A stretch of DNA of 64,000 nucleotides from Sphingobacteriales bacterium (GTDB taxonomy: Bacteria; Bacteroidota; Bacteroidia; Chitinophagales; UBA2359): the NCBI GenBank assembly GCA_016718845.1, contig JADKCK010000045.1, forward strand, positions 1 to 64,000, written 5' to 3'. A program made the translations under genes and the position numbers. This document shows positions 17,471-28,069 of the stretch, in pieces (the first letter of the stretch is position 1; every line of letters begins with the position of its first letter). The notes beneath the pieces are model-generated. The model was not told the DNA's origin and searched no databases. It saw only the letters and a list, made by a program, of their open reading frames with translations.

Positions 17471-19781
17471 ATGTATAAGATATTTTTTATATTGTTTTTT
17501 GCCTGTTTTTCATTTAATTTGCTTGCCCAAACAGTATTTGAAAGAGCATTGGGCGGAACCGGAAACGATTCGGGCTATGGGGTAAGTTTATTACCCGATG
17601 GTAATTATTTAGTGTTAGCCTCAACAACTAATAGTGGGGCAGGCGGGCAAGATATTAGTTTAACAAAAACTAATGCCAATGGCGAAATTTTGTGGTCGAA
17701 AACTTATGGTGGTAGCAGCGACGAATACCCTGGTATGGTTATTCCAACCAATGATGGCGGTTTAGTTATTGTAGGTACAACTTATAGCTTTGGGTCTGGC
17801 GATAGGGATATTTATGTTATCCGAACTGATGCAGCGGGTAATTTGCAATGGTCGAAAGTATATGGCGGCAACTATACCGAACGCGGTTTTGTTATACGCC
17901 AATTACTCGACGGTAATTTTATAGTTGGAGGGTCTGAACAATCAAATGGAGCTGGACAATACGATGTTTTTATTATGAAGATAAATGCCAATAATGGAAG
18001 CATTATTTGGTCGAGAAACATAGGTGGAAGTTTGAGCGATACTTTAACGGATATTGTACTTTTAGACGGAGACGAATTATTAGTTTCGGGTAGTACATCA
18101 AGTACAATTGGTAGCGATTACGATTTTTACGTAGCACGACTCAACGCTTCGGGCAACTTAATTTGGCATAAACAAATACGCACCGATGAACAAGAACATT
18201 TATTTGGTATTTTTCCGACCACCGATGGGGGATATTTGTGCTTTGGGCATATTTTTTTAACAACATGGGATATATTAGCCGTAAAATTGAATAGTGCGGG
18301 TAATATAGTTTGGGCAAACAGATACGATGCGGGCGGCTCGGATTATGTAAACGATGCGATACAAACCACCGACGGAAATTATGTAACAAGTTGTTTTACC
18401 ACTAGTGCAGGTAACGGAGGGAATGATATTTTGTTGGTAAAATTTGCTCCTGACGGAAATGTTATTTGGGCAAAAACATACGGTGGTGCAGGCGATGAAA
18501 ACGACCCTTTTATGCCAGGTTCTATGGTTCAGCAAACGGCGGATAGTGGTTTTTTGATAGGGGCACAAACTAATAGCTTTGGTAGTGGCGGTATGGATAT
18601 TTACCTAATAAAAACAGATGATAATGGCAATACCAACAATTGCTACCAAACCGAGTTTAACTACAATGCATACAATTTAGACGTTATGTCTGTTACATCT
18701 GATTTGGATTTCAGTGCAGGCACTATCGCATCTAATGCTAATACAGTGGTAGCCAACTACAATATGACTAACCAATTAATTTGTACCATAGCGCCCCTAC
18801 CTACAGCCGCCTTTACAGCGCCCATTACCCAAACATGCGTTGATAATTGCCTAAGTTTTACCGACCAAAGCACTAACAACCCCACCGGCAATGGACTTTT
18901 GAGGGGCAACACCCAACACTTCATCTGCCCAAAACCCAAGCAACATTTGCTACTCGCAGGCAGGCACCTACAATGTGCAGCTAATTGTAAGTAACAATGT
19001 GGGCAGCGATACTTTGTTGTTTGATGATTATATCGTCATTTTACCCAACAACGTATCCCCATGCGCACCCCTACCCACAGCTGCCTTTACAGCCCCCATT
19101 ACCCAAACTTGCCTTGATAATTGCCTAAGTTTTACCGACCAAAGCACCGACAACCCCACCGCTTGGCAATGGACTTTTGAGGGAGCAACACCCAACACTT
19201 CATCTGCCCAAAACCCAAGCAATATTTGCTACTCGCAGGCAGGCACCTACAATGTGCAGCTAATTGTAAGTAACAGTGTAGGCAGCGATACTTTGTTGTT
19301 TGATGATTATGTAACTATTTCAAATGCCCAAATTAACGTCAATAACATAACACTATGCCAAGGCGACTCTTTGCTTTTACAAGGACAATACCAAAATCAA
19401 GCAGGCACTTATTACGACACCATTTACTATGCCACTAACTGCTACAACATTAATCAAACTAACCTTAATTTGCAAGTTTGCAACAATAATTTAACCTGCC
19501 AATTGGTGTTTCCAAATGCGTTTTCGCCAAACAACGATGGTGTAAACGACACTTTTATGCCCGAAACCAATTGCTTGATAAATAGTTATGATTTATGGAT
19601 ATATAACCGTTGGGGCGAAGAATTATTTTGGACCAACAACCCCACCGATGCTTGGAACGGCATTTATAAAGGCATAAAACAAGAATTAGGCGTATATGTA
19701 TACAAAGTGCAATATACCACTATCGAAAACGGCATTTTGCAAACCAAAAATTTAAAAGGCAATGTTTCTTTAATTAGGTAG
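17471..19781 (+). pseudogene. Secreted beta-propeller/PKD protein with T9SS type B sorting domain, frameshifted
   Basis: Signal peptide MYKIFFILFFACFSFNLLAQ is followed by about seven beta-propeller-like repeats of the form GG.G.D.....T..GG....G.T.S.G.GD.D....K.D..G...W.K.YGG. Then come two near-identical PKD-type domains (LPTAAFTAPITQTC.DNCLSFTDQST) and a C-terminal gliding-motility/type B T9SS sorting domain (FPNAFSPNNDGVNDTF ... WDAWNG.Y-like). The first PKD copy has lost 4 bases at about 18886 and one at about 18905 relative to the second copy, shifting the frame; the rest resumes at about 18975. The protein would be exported and held at the cell surface. Calling it broken depends on the assembly being right across a near-duplicate. 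Confidence 0.7.
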
Positions 19782-19792
19782 ATGGGTTTTAG

Positions 19793-20377
19793 CTAAATGT
19801 TTTTTTGATTAAAAAACGCATGTATCAACACATCACAAAATTCGTTTTCGATAAAAACATGGTTGTGCAAACGTGCTTCTTGCACAAAACCATTATCTAG
19901 CAGCATGTCAATTAAATGCGGGCGAATGTCGTAGGCGTAGGTGTATATTTTTTGAAAATGGAGTTGCTCAAAAGCTACCTCTTTAAGCATTTGTAAATAA
20001 ATACCCCACTCGTGTTTAAACAAGTTGCTATTTTCGTTGCGCTTGGTTTCGAGCAAAAACGATATTTCGGCATTTTTATCCTCCCAACTAATATGCACCA
20101 AACCGCCATAACCAATCAACACGTTGTTTAACAAAAACGAAAACAATAGCTGATTGGGTTGTTCAATCTCAAATAATTTAGCTACTACGGTGCTGTAATA
20201 AGCCGCTTGCTCGGGTTGAGTGAGCGGCTTTTTTTGTCGTAAAATAGTTATTTGTTCGTTTCGCCACACCCTAATAGGCTCTTGGTCGTGGTGCCGAAGT
20301 GGTACTAATGTGTAGCTGCCACAAGTATATATTTGTTTAGATAGGCATAGATAGGCTCTGTTGTTTAAATTTTGCAT
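19793..20377 (-). CDS. GNAT family N-acetyltransferase
   Basis: 194 residues from the ATG at 20377. Features are LVPLRHHDQEPIRVWRNEQ, SFLLNNVLIGYGGLVHISWEDKNAEISFLLE and FQKIYTYAYDIRPHLIDMLLDNGFVQEARLHNHVF, the fold order of RimJ/L-like and sugar-N-acetyltransferases. The canonical QxxGxG loop is replaced by FKHEWGIYLQML, so catalysis is less certain. A -7 box (TAGCTTTG, complement of 20393-20400) overlaps an upstream ATG at 20395 and supports the shorter start. Confidence 0.7.
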   Translation of the reverse strand: MQNLNNRAYLCLSKQIYTCGSYTLVPLRHHDQEPIRVWRNEQITILRQKKPLTQPEQAAYYSTVVAKLFEIEQPNQLLFSFLLNNVLIGYGGLVHISWEDKNAEISFLLETKRNENSNLFKHEWGIYLQMLKEVAFEQLHFQKIYTYAYDIRPHLIDMLLDNGFVQEARLHNHVFIENEFCDVLIHAFFNQKNI

Positions 20378-20866
20378 GGCATTTTTTGCGTGCAAAGCTA
20401 CATCATTTTGTGCGATGATACCGTATTTTAGTTAAAATTTTTACCTTGTACGGTACTTTAACGTACATGGCTTGGCAAGGTGTGTTTGCTTAGGTGCGTG
20501 CTTTGCTAAGGGGGTGCCACCAACTGTGCAAATCAGGGAGTGCCAATCATCACCCCCTTAAAAAAATATTTTCCGCGTCAAGCGGGGCTGGGCAAATTAT
20601 AGGTATTAATTGCATAACATTGATTTTGGGATTTGTTTATGCAGATGCAAAAGTGCTAGTTTTAAATAATAAATAAGTAATAAAAGTTGGATTTTTTGTC
20701 AATTAATTCCCCCAAAAATGCCCCAATTGCCTTTGTATTTGCCTCGAAATATCAGATTAGCGTCATTTCTTTCGTTTACAAGGCATAATGTAAACTCTTT
20801 ACATGTCCGTGACAGCTAAATCCAGAAATGTGTTGTACCTTTGCCCTACAAAAAACCAGTTATACC
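20378..20866. promoter_or_regulatory. Intergenic region with dispersed repeat and hemA promoter
   Basis: About 490 bases with no credible gene. It holds the GNAT promoter box noted above, a G/C-rich segment 20490-20560 including AATCAGGGAGTGCCAATCA followed by CACCCCC (20533-20558), which recurs inverted at 60733-60762, and the hemA -7 box TACCTTTG at 20836-20843. Confidence 0.55.
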
Positions 20867-22123
20867 TTGAATAACTTCAGACTTATTACCATTACCCATA
20901 AAACAGCCAATATTAACCATATTGGCAGATACATTCCATCGTTTAACGACGACCCTGGAAAGTTGGCAGAGGTGTTGCGCTCCATAAAACAGCAATTGGG
21001 TATCGAGGAACTGCTTTATTTGGCTACTTGCAACCGATTGACTTTTTTGTTTGTCAGAGAAACCCCTGTTGACAATGCCTTTTTGGTGAAGCTATTTGGC
21101 ATGTTGCACGAGGATATACCCCAACACTGCCTTCATGGCATTGCCGACGTAACGGCTATTTATAATGGCGAAGATTGCATACAACATATTTTTGAAGTAG
21201 CTTCGTCGTTGGATTCGTTGGTGGTGGGCGAACGCGAAATATTGCGACAACTACGTACTGCCTACGAATTTTGTGACCAAAACCAATTAACTGGCGACAA
21301 TATTAGATTGGTGATGAAATCCGCCATACCTACTGCAAAAGAAATATATACGCGTACAAAAATAGGCGAAAATAGCGTGTCGGTGGTGTCGTTGGCAATG
21401 CAGCAGATGATGCAAAATGATATTTCGCCCGATGCTCGTTTTTTAATTATTGGTGCAGGGCAAACCAATCATTTGGTCGCCAAATTTTTATTGAAACACG
21501 GCTTTAAGAACTTTACTGTTTTTAACCGTAGCCTCGAAAATGCACAAGTGTTGGCAGATAAACTAAAAGGTACTGCCCATGCCTTAGCCGACCTGCAAAC
21601 ATATACACAACCATTTGAGGTGCTTATTACTTGCACAGGTGCTACCGAGCCTATTATTACCCAACAATTATATAGCCAATTAATAGGCAATGATACAAGC
21701 CAAAAAATAGTGATAGACTTGTCGGTGCCTACTAATGTAAGCCCTGCGGTGGTTCGTAACTTTGCTATTCAATACATTGAGGTAGAACGCCTGCGTAGCT
21801 TGGCTGCCGAAAACTTAGCTTTGCGCAAACAAGAAGTAGATAGTGCCTTGTTGATTATTGACGACCGCCTAACCGAGTTTAAACTACTACACCGACAACG
21901 CCGAGTAGAGCGCGGCATGTCAGAAATACCTACCCGTATGCGCGAAGTAAAAGAACGTGCTTTAACGTCGGTGTTTCAGAAAGAAATAGCTTTGCTCGAC
22001 GAAAATGCACAACAAACACTCGAGAAGGTAATTGCATACCTTGAAAAGAAATATATAGGCATACCCATATCCGTAGCCAAAAATGTACTCGAAGCCGAGC
22101 TAATATATCAAGCGATACATTAG
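20867..22123 (+). CDS. hemA: HemA, glutamyl-tRNA reductase
   Basis: Reduces glutamyl-tRNA(Glu) to glutamate-1-semialdehyde, the first committed step of haem synthesis by the C5 route. 418 residues from a TTG at 20867. That start matches the family N-terminus (LNNFRLITITHKTA) and lies just after a TACCTTTG promoter box (20836-20843), which excludes the ATG at 20828. Visible are the catalytic cysteine in ATCNRL (about 55), SLDSLVVGEREILRQL, the Rossmann GAGQTN, FNRSLENA and the C-terminal dimerisation helices. Monocistronic, with a strong terminator 130 bases downstream. Confidence 0.95.
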   Translation: MNNFRLITITHKTANINHIGRYIPSFNDDPGKLAEVLRSIKQQLGIEELLYLATCNRLTFLFVRETPVDNAFLVKLFGMLHEDIPQHCLHGIADVTAIYNGEDCIQHIFEVASSLDSLVVGEREILRQLRTAYEFCDQNQLTGDNIRLVMKSAIPTAKEIYTRTKIGENSVSVVSLAMQQMMQNDISPDARFLIIGAGQTNHLVAKFLLKHGFKNFTVFNRSLENAQVLADKLKGTAHALADLQTYTQPFEVLITCTGATEPIITQQLYSQLIGNDTSQKIVIDLSVPTNVSPAVVRNFAIQYIEVERLRSLAAENLALRKQEVDSALLIIDDRLTEFKLLHRQRRVERGMSEIPTRMREVKERALTSVFQKEIALLDENAQQTLEKVIAYLEKKYIGIPISVAKNVLEAELIYQAIH

Positions 22124-22256
22124 CTAACGTAATTGAGCATTATGGTTAGCTAAACTCTAATTTGGGGTTTGTTTTAGGGGAAAAGAATTGTGGAAGTTCG
22201 TAAATTTGGAAGCCCAAAGCAACCAATTTACGGACTTTTTTGTTTTGGTGCCGATA

Positions 22257-22295
22257 AAAAGTTGCCCAACAAGTAAATCTTGTTGGGCAACTTTT
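22257..22295. terminator. Terminator downstream of hemA / rhomboid
   Basis: A 17-bp perfect stem (AAAAGTTGCCCAACAAG, 22257-22273 with 22279-22295) and loop TAAAT, usable from both sides: plus-strand hemA and minus-strand rhomboid converge here. Confidence 0.88.
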
Positions 22296-22374
22296 GTTTT
22301 GGGAAGAAGAATAGGGCATAGTCCACAAAATTGATGTTGGATGGCGTTATTTTATTCATCATTATGTTATTGGC

Positions 22375-23913
22375 TTATTGATCGTTGAAACTGTCTTTAA
22401 TTTGCCCCGACAATGCAAGCCCTATTACAAAACCACTTAATAGCCCACCAATGTGAGCGGCATTGTCAGTATCGCCTGTAATGCCCATTAATAAATTAAA
22501 GCCAACAAATGTGAGTATGCTTATAACAAAATCTTTTCCAAGGCTGATAGGGAAATTTTTTAAAAGAATTGCTGCCAACAAAAACCCGTAAAGCCCAAAT
22601 ATTGCACCCGAAGCCCCAACGCTAACTGTTGCACTGTGCCACCAAATACTTGCTACGCTTGCTAAAATTCCTGTTGTCAAATAAACAACTAAATACCTTA
22701 TTTTTCCTAATGATTGCTCAATAAATATACCCACAAATATAAGCACACACATATTTGCTAATAGGTGCATTAAATCGGCATGTAAAAAAATATTTGTCAG
22801 TAAGCGCCACCATTGTCCGTTTGTTGTGATGGGTCTAAAATTAGCACCCCAATTTAGTAAGTCGGCTGCTTTAAACGAAATTCCTGCAAAAAACATGGTT
22901 ATAAAGACCAATGTATTGATGATTACCAATATTGATGTTACATAGAAAAAAATTAGCTGATCCCATAAAAAGCCAAACATTGCTTTTAAATCGGCGCTTT
23001 TTATTTTCTCATAACTTTCGGGTTTTTTTGAATTTGATTTGTTAAGTTCTGGAAAGAGTAATAAAATAAACCAAACTAACATGCCAATTCCGAGAGAACC
23101 GAAAATCCATTCTAATTTATTACCTGTTCTTTTTTCAAAGGGTTTTTTTATGGGTAAAAAAACAATTTGGTCTTTAGCTTTTGTTAGTTTAGTGTTTTTT
23201 ATTGCGTTGATATATTCGTCGTGGTCTTTGGTATTTCCAATTACTTCTAAATACGAAAAATTGGTAAAATTTGCGGTGTCAAAATCTTTTTGCGATTGAG
23301 CCACAAATTTTTTGTAGGCATTGTCTTTTTCTTCGTCAGAAAGTCTATTACTTATTTGTTCAGAATATTTTTTGCCTAACCAACTAGTACACTCTAAATT
23401 TACTGTATCTTTTATGTTTTCAAAAATTGGCATAGTTATGTAGATACTCATATTTAAATCTTCGTTGTACTTGCCCGAAACGCTTGTGGTATGTTGCACT
23501 CCTATTTTTTGTTTGTCTATGTAGTATTTTTGCAGTGTATAGTACTTTGTTTTTTCTGTTTTTTCAATTTCAGATATATTGTCAAGTTTTGTAATTTTTC
23601 CGGTTGCTGTTGCTAGATATTCTTGTGCAATTATTGTTGGTATTGCAATGGCAATCGAAGCAATAATTTGATAGGTAAACGAAAAGTCATATTTTTTAAA
23701 TTCTAGTAAATTTATTCTTGGTCGCAACCAAATTAATATTGGTATCCAAAGTAGCCCAAATGGAAGCCAAATTTTTACGATATCTTCTTTTAATGGAATT
23801 TCTGCTTTAATAAAAAATAGCCAATGCAACAAAGTATATGCTGCAATAAAGCAAATTGCAATAATTAGAAACGGAACGTAAATTAATTTTAGTTTGTCTT
23901 TAAGCTTTGTCAT
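22375..23913 (-). CDS. Rhomboid family intramembrane serine protease, long N-terminal extension
   Basis: 512 residues. The C-terminal half is a rhomboid core: GQWWRLLTNIFLHADLMHLLANM, the serine in GASGAIFG (about 435) and the histidine in AAHIGG (about 487). Two N-terminal membrane helices, an extracytoplasmic stretch (CTSWLGKKYSEQ...), and another membrane segment (WIFGSLGIGMLVWFILLLF) precede it. Rhomboids cut transmembrane substrates inside the membrane; the N-terminal extension is not one I recognise. Gene alone between two terminators. Substrate unknown. Confidence 0.9.
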   Translation of the reverse strand: MTKLKDKLKLIYVPFLIIAICFIAAYTLLHWLFFIKAEIPLKEDIVKIWLPFGLLWIPILIWLRPRINLLEFKKYDFSFTYQIIASIAIAIPTIIAQEYLATATGKITKLDNISEIEKTEKTKYYTLQKYYIDKQKIGVQHTTSVSGKYNEDLNMSIYITMPIFENIKDTVNLECTSWLGKKYSEQISNRLSDEEKDNAYKKFVAQSQKDFDTANFTNFSYLEVIGNTKDHDEYINAIKNTKLTKAKDQIVFLPIKKPFEKRTGNKLEWIFGSLGIGMLVWFILLLFPELNKSNSKKPESYEKIKSADLKAMFGFLWDQLIFFYVTSILVIINTLVFITMFFAGISFKAADLLNWGANFRPITTNGQWWRLLTNIFLHADLMHLLANMCVLIFVGIFIEQSLGKIRYLVVYLTTGILASVASIWWHSATVSVGASGAIFGLYGFLLAAILLKNFPISLGKDFVISILTFVGFNLLMGITGDTDNAAHIGGLLSGFVIGLALSGQIKDSFNDQ

Positions 23914-24262
23914 AAATTTAAGGATAGGATAGTGCTACATCTTGCCAAATACACAAATTTACAAGTATTTAGTAAAAAATAAATTTACGTAGGCTCTATT
24001 GTGGTTAAAGCAATGCAAAATACGCAATTTTTAAGGCATTGTTTTGCCCTAATTTGCTATCAATAACCGCAATTGTGTACTGGGTTCGTATGTATTTGTA
24101 AACCTGTGTGTTATATCCTCACAAAAATACAATAAAAAACCTAAACTTACTTCTTTTTATCAGCCAAAGTGCGCATTTTTTAGTTTGCCGCTGTATGTAT
24201 AACACAACAACTGCCCAACAAGTAACACCTGTTGGGCAGTTGTAGCTATTTTGGGTATTTTG
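23914..24262. other. Intergenic region, rhomboid/M4 protease
   Basis: About 350 bases. A possible minus-strand -7 box TAAATTTG (complement of 23954-23961) for the rhomboid gene, no -33 partner seen. At 24207-24243 a 14-bp perfect stem (ACAACTGCCCAACA) with a 9-base loop may terminate the M4 protease, although no T tract follows on that strand. Nothing else seen. Confidence 0.4.
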
Positions 24263-27200
24263 TTATTCGGTTTCTGTCACTTCAATCAATCCATTGCCGG
24301 TACCTGTCCAGGTAACGGTAATGGTGGGCGTACCTTGCCCGCTTGTAATAGTGCCGCCCGTAACTGTCCATGTATAGGTGTGCGCTACATTAGGCGTTTG
24401 TATGGTATAAGTTTTATTGGTTTGGCATGCTACATTATCACCCACTACTACAGGTGTTAATGTTTGTTTTACGGTTGCTATGGCTGTTGCTATTTGGCTT
24501 ACGCAGTTAGGTAGTTGCACCTCCCAATCGTAAAAAAAGTAGTAGTAACCAGCGGGGGCATTAGTGCCTGTAATAGACAACACACCCGGCAGTGTATACG
24601 GAAATACAGCCCCGCTACTATTGCGCGACAACTCGGAGGTTGCCGCCGTACCTAACTGAAAACCTGTGCCTACGGGCAAGTCAAAGTTAAGGGTAATGCG
24701 GCTTTCGCCATCGTTTACATATAGGGTTGTATCTTGCAATAGCACGCCTTGTGAGTTGCGCAATTGTATGGTTCTGTTCAATCCGCCATTGGCATACACC
24801 TTGACCGACACCAAACGCACCGGCTGATACACATCAAAAACTAACCACCTATTAGACAAGCCAAACGAGGCTGCTGTACCAAAACCATTATTGGCGGGTC
24901 CGGCGTTTTGTATCGGCGATATGTTTGTTTGCGCAACATAGTAGTTGGTGCTATTAACAAGGGCAGGAGTTGTAAAACTGTTGCCTGTTGCCAATAAATT
25001 GCCGGCAGGTACATCGTACCAATTTAATATGCCATTAGGAGCAACGGTAAATGTAGCACTTTCGCCTGGGCAAATACTTTGTTCGGCAACAATAGGAGCT
25101 GTGGGTTTGCTTACTAATATATAGTTTGTTTTGGTAGTTGTGTTACTGCCAAAACCGTTGCTGCTTTGCAAAACCACTGTATAGGCGCCATTGGTGGCAT
25201 AAAAATGTACCGGATTTTTTTCGGTTGATGTCGTTCCGTCGCCAAAATTCCATAACCAAGTTGTTGGTACATTGGTCGATTTATCAATAAAATGCACCTC
25301 GCCCGAGCAAGTTGTTTGTACATTGGCACTAAAATCGGTGGCAGGTGCTGCCAAAATTGCCGAGCAATTCCAACTTAATGCAAAACCTGTGCCCGTAACA
25401 AAGGGGTCGGACACCAATTTTAGGGTCATGGCGCCACTTTGAGCTACAATGGGGTTGCCGTTGTTGGGTAAGGTATTACTGGTAAATAGCCCAATATTGG
25501 GTGCTTCGTCCGATGTGCCATCGTATATATACAAATAATCATAATCTGCCTCCAAGTCAAAACTCGAAAACGACACACTAACCGTTGCCGCACCCGTTGG
25601 GGCAATAGTTAAGGTAGATGTGGTATTGTCGAAGTAGTTACTGCCCAAGCCACCTGCATCGTATAAATTGCCGTTGCATGGGCTTATGGTAGGGGCATCG
25701 CCCGATGCAGGCATATTGTAAATACACGGGTTGGCAGGATTTAAGCTAATATAATTGGTGCGGGTTAGGGTATTGCTGCCGCAACTGCCACCGTCGGCAA
25801 GTAGCTGCACGCTAAAATTGCCTAATGTGGTATAAGTATGGCTTGGGCTTGCTTCTGTTGAGGTGGTTCCGTCGCCAAAATCCCACATAAAAATACCTGC
25901 ATTATTGCTGCTGTTGCTAAACGAAACGGTTAGTGGTGCGGCGCAGCCTGCCAATACATCGGCTGTAAAGTTGGCAGTAATTATGCCATCGTAGGCACTA
26001 CCTACCCCAACGGCATACCATGCATTGGTGGTAGCTATCACCTCGGGCGAGCAAGCACCGTATAAATCAATAGCCGATAAGATGCTGTAAAATCGAGCAT
26101 CGGCGTAGTTTGATGTAGGAAACAAGTAATTGGCAAGGGTTCGGTAGGCAATCATCCTCGATTTTTCGATGCTAATACCCGATACATTAAAGCTGCTGCC
26201 CAAATCGTTGGTGCCGCTGCCGCCCACGGTTAGCAAATAAAACCAGTAGTTGGCTACGCCGCTGTTGGTATGCACGCCGCCATTGTCGCCGCTGCCCACA
26301 TACCAGTTAGTGCCGCCATAGGTATCGGGGTTGCCGTAGGCATTTGGGTTCGACATAGAGCGTAGCGTAGTGCCAATTTCGTTGCCAACTAACCAGTTTG
26401 CACTACTTGGCTTGGCATAAAACTCAATGATGGTGCCAAAAATATCGCTAAAAGCTTCGTTCAAAGCTCCCGATTCGTTGATGTAGTTTAAACCCGCCGA
26501 AAACTGGGTAACGCCATGTGTCATTTCGTGTCCGGCAATATCCAAACAAGTAAGTGCTGTTGCCGAGCCGCTACCGTCGCCATAAGCCATGCGGTCGCCA
26601 TCCCAAAATGCATTAAAATAATCGCTGCCATAATGCACATAGCTAAGTATTGCCATGTCGTTATCGTCAATGCTATGGCGGTTGTGTATGTTGTTGTAGT
26701 AATCGTAGGTTACCTCGGCTCCCCAATGTGCATCGGTGGCAACCTCATCTTGATTGGCATTTACGTTGTTCCAATAGTTATCGGCATCGGTAAAATCGGT
26801 GTTAACAAAATTGGTTTGTTGTTGGCAGTTATAGGTTATTATGCCATTACCTCTGGCTCCTTCGCGTAGGCGGTAGGTACTGCCGGTGTTGTCGGTGGTA
26901 ATGGTGCGTATGCCGCTGTATTTGGTAACAGCCGTTGCTGGTGTATCGGTGTGGCAAAGGCGGTTTATTTGGTTGATGATGTTGCCTGTTTGCGCATCAA
27001 CAAACACATATTGGCGTTCGAGTGGCTCGTCGGCGTATATGTCAAATTGGTAGCAAAGATAAAAAATGCCATCTTCGGTGCCTTGTTTTTGGGTATAGAT
27101 AAGTTGCCCTTTGGGGTAGTAGGTAGCCTGCTGATTGTTTTGTTCGCGTTTTAAGGCAGCCTCTTGTTGTGGGCTTTGCCAACGGTAGTGTTGTGCTCCA

Positions 27201-27655
27201 ATGTGTTGCAAGGCTTTGTCTAAGGCAGCAGATTCGGTTAGTTGTGGGGTGTTAGCTGCATCAATTTGGGGCGTCAAAACGCCGTTCATGGCAGTAACTT
27301 GTTTGTTTTTGGTGTGTACCATATACATAGCCCCGGCAATAGGCAAACCTTTGTAGGTTTGTTGATAGCGGTAATGCTCCATGCCTAAGTTGTCGGTTTG
27401 TTGCTGACTAAGTTGCAAACCAAAATCATTGGATAGCTGAAATTGGTGGCGCAACCATTTGGGTACTGCCAACAAAGGCAAGGCTTGGCTTGGGTTAAAT
27501 GCCACATACTCGGGCAGTACGCTGTGGCTACCTGCTCGCCAATTTACTACATTGGCAGGTGTGTTTTTAAAAAAAGGTGCTTGTTTTTGGGCAGATGCGT
27601 TACTTGTCCAAAGCACAGCAAGTGCTAAAAGAATGGTAAATGTGTGTTGTTTCAT
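24263..27655 (-). CDS. Secreted M4 (thermolysin-type) metalloprotease with PKD/CUB/Ig-like tail
   Basis: 1130 residues from the ATG at 27655, which opens the signal peptide MKQHTFTILLALAVLWTSNASA. In order: an FTP/PepSY-type propeptide (about 60-250); the M4 catalytic domain with HEMTHGV (about 376-382), GALNEAFSD and GGVHTNSGV; a PKD domain (FMWDFGDGTTSTEASPSHTY); a CUB-like domain (YLYIYDGTS); a second PKD (WLWNFGDGTTSTEKNP); an Ig-like CSD-type segment; and a last PKD-like domain that stops at GNGLIEVTETE. The zinc ligands and catalytic Glu are present. I see no T9SS sorting domain; the last domain seems cut short, so the C-terminus may be truncated. Likely extracellular protein digestion. 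Confidence 0.93.
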   Translation of the reverse strand: MKQHTFTILLALAVLWTSNASAQKQAPFFKNTPANVVNWRAGSHSVLPEYVAFNPSQALPLLAVPKWLRHQFQLSNDFGLQLSQQQTDNLGMEHYRYQQTYKGLPIAGAMYMVHTKNKQVTAMNGVLTPQIDAANTPQLTESAALDKALQHIGAQHYRWQSPQQEAALKREQNNQQATYYPKGQLIYTQKQGTEDGIFYLCYQFDIYADEPLERQYVFVDAQTGNIINQINRLCHTDTPATAVTKYSGIRTITTDNTGSTYRLREGARGNGIITYNCQQQTNFVNTDFTDADNYWNNVNANQDEVATDAHWGAEVTYDYYNNIHNRHSIDDNDMAILSYVHYGSDYFNAFWDGDRMAYGDGSGSATALTCLDIAGHEMTHGVTQFSAGLNYINESGALNEAFSDIFGTIIEFYAKPSSANWLVGNEIGTTLRSMSNPNAYGNPDTYGGTNWYVGSGDNGGVHTNSGVANYWFYLLTVGGSGTNDLGSSFNVSGISIEKSRMIAYRTLANYLFPTSNYADARFYSILSAIDLYGACSPEVIATTNAWYAVGVGSAYDGIITANFTADVLAGCAAPLTVSFSNSSNNAGIFMWDFGDGTTSTEASPSHTYTTLGNFSVQLLADGGSCGSNTLTRTNYISLNPANPCIYNMPASGDAPTISPCNGNLYDAGGLGSNYFDNTTSTLTIAPTGAATVSVSFSSFDLEADYDYLYIYDGTSDEAPNIGLFTSNTLPNNGNPIVAQSGAMTLKLVSDPFVTGTGFALSWNCSAILAAPATDFSANVQTTCSGEVHFIDKSTNVPTTWLWNFGDGTTSTEKNPVHFYATNGAYTVVLQSSNGFGSNTTTKTNYILVSKPTAPIVAEQSICPGESATFTVAPNGILNWYDVPAGNLLATGNSFTTPALVNSTNYYVAQTNISPIQNAGPANNGFGTAASFGLSNRWLVFDVYQPVRLVSVKVYANGGLNRTIQLRNSQGVLLQDTTLYVNDGESRITLNFDLPVGTGFQLGTAATSELSRNSSGAVFPYTLPGVLSITGTNAPAGYYYFFYDWEVQLPNCVSQIATAIATVKQTLTPVVVGDNVACQTNKTYTIQTPNVAHTYTWTVTGGTITSGQGTPTITVTWTGTGNGLIEVTETE

Positions 27656-28069
27656 GGCAATGTGTTTTAACGACGCAGAAAGATAGGGCTTTTTAGGCAT
27701 TACTTAACAACAAAAATAGTGTATTGTTGCAAATGTGGCATTTTTATTACAATGTGGGCTACCATATAGACAGAATTATGCTTTGCTGCATTACAATATC
27801 CTAACAAATAAGCGTTCTATTTAATGTTAATGGGATTTATTCTGGCTAAACAGATAAAATAAGCAACAGCCGCATCGTTATAACCGATACAAGGATTAAG
27901 GAAAGGCAAACTTGTTGGAGGTAAGAGGTTATAGGGTGTTTGGTGTAAATTTACACAATTAATTTAATATTATTATTTCACAAACGCTATATCGCCACAT
28001 CAAAAAAGCGAGCTACCCCAATATTTAGGAGTAGCTCGTTTTTTAGGCGAACAATTACGAAAAATAACT
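27656..28069. terminator. Intergenic region with terminator for the LRR operon
   Basis: About 410 bases without a gene. Near its left-facing end, 28002-28044 forms a stem AAAAAGCGAGCTAC / GTAGCTCGTTTTTT with T tract, placed 26 bases past the stop of the LRR gene. The rest is AT-rich and unremarkable. Confidence 0.7.
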
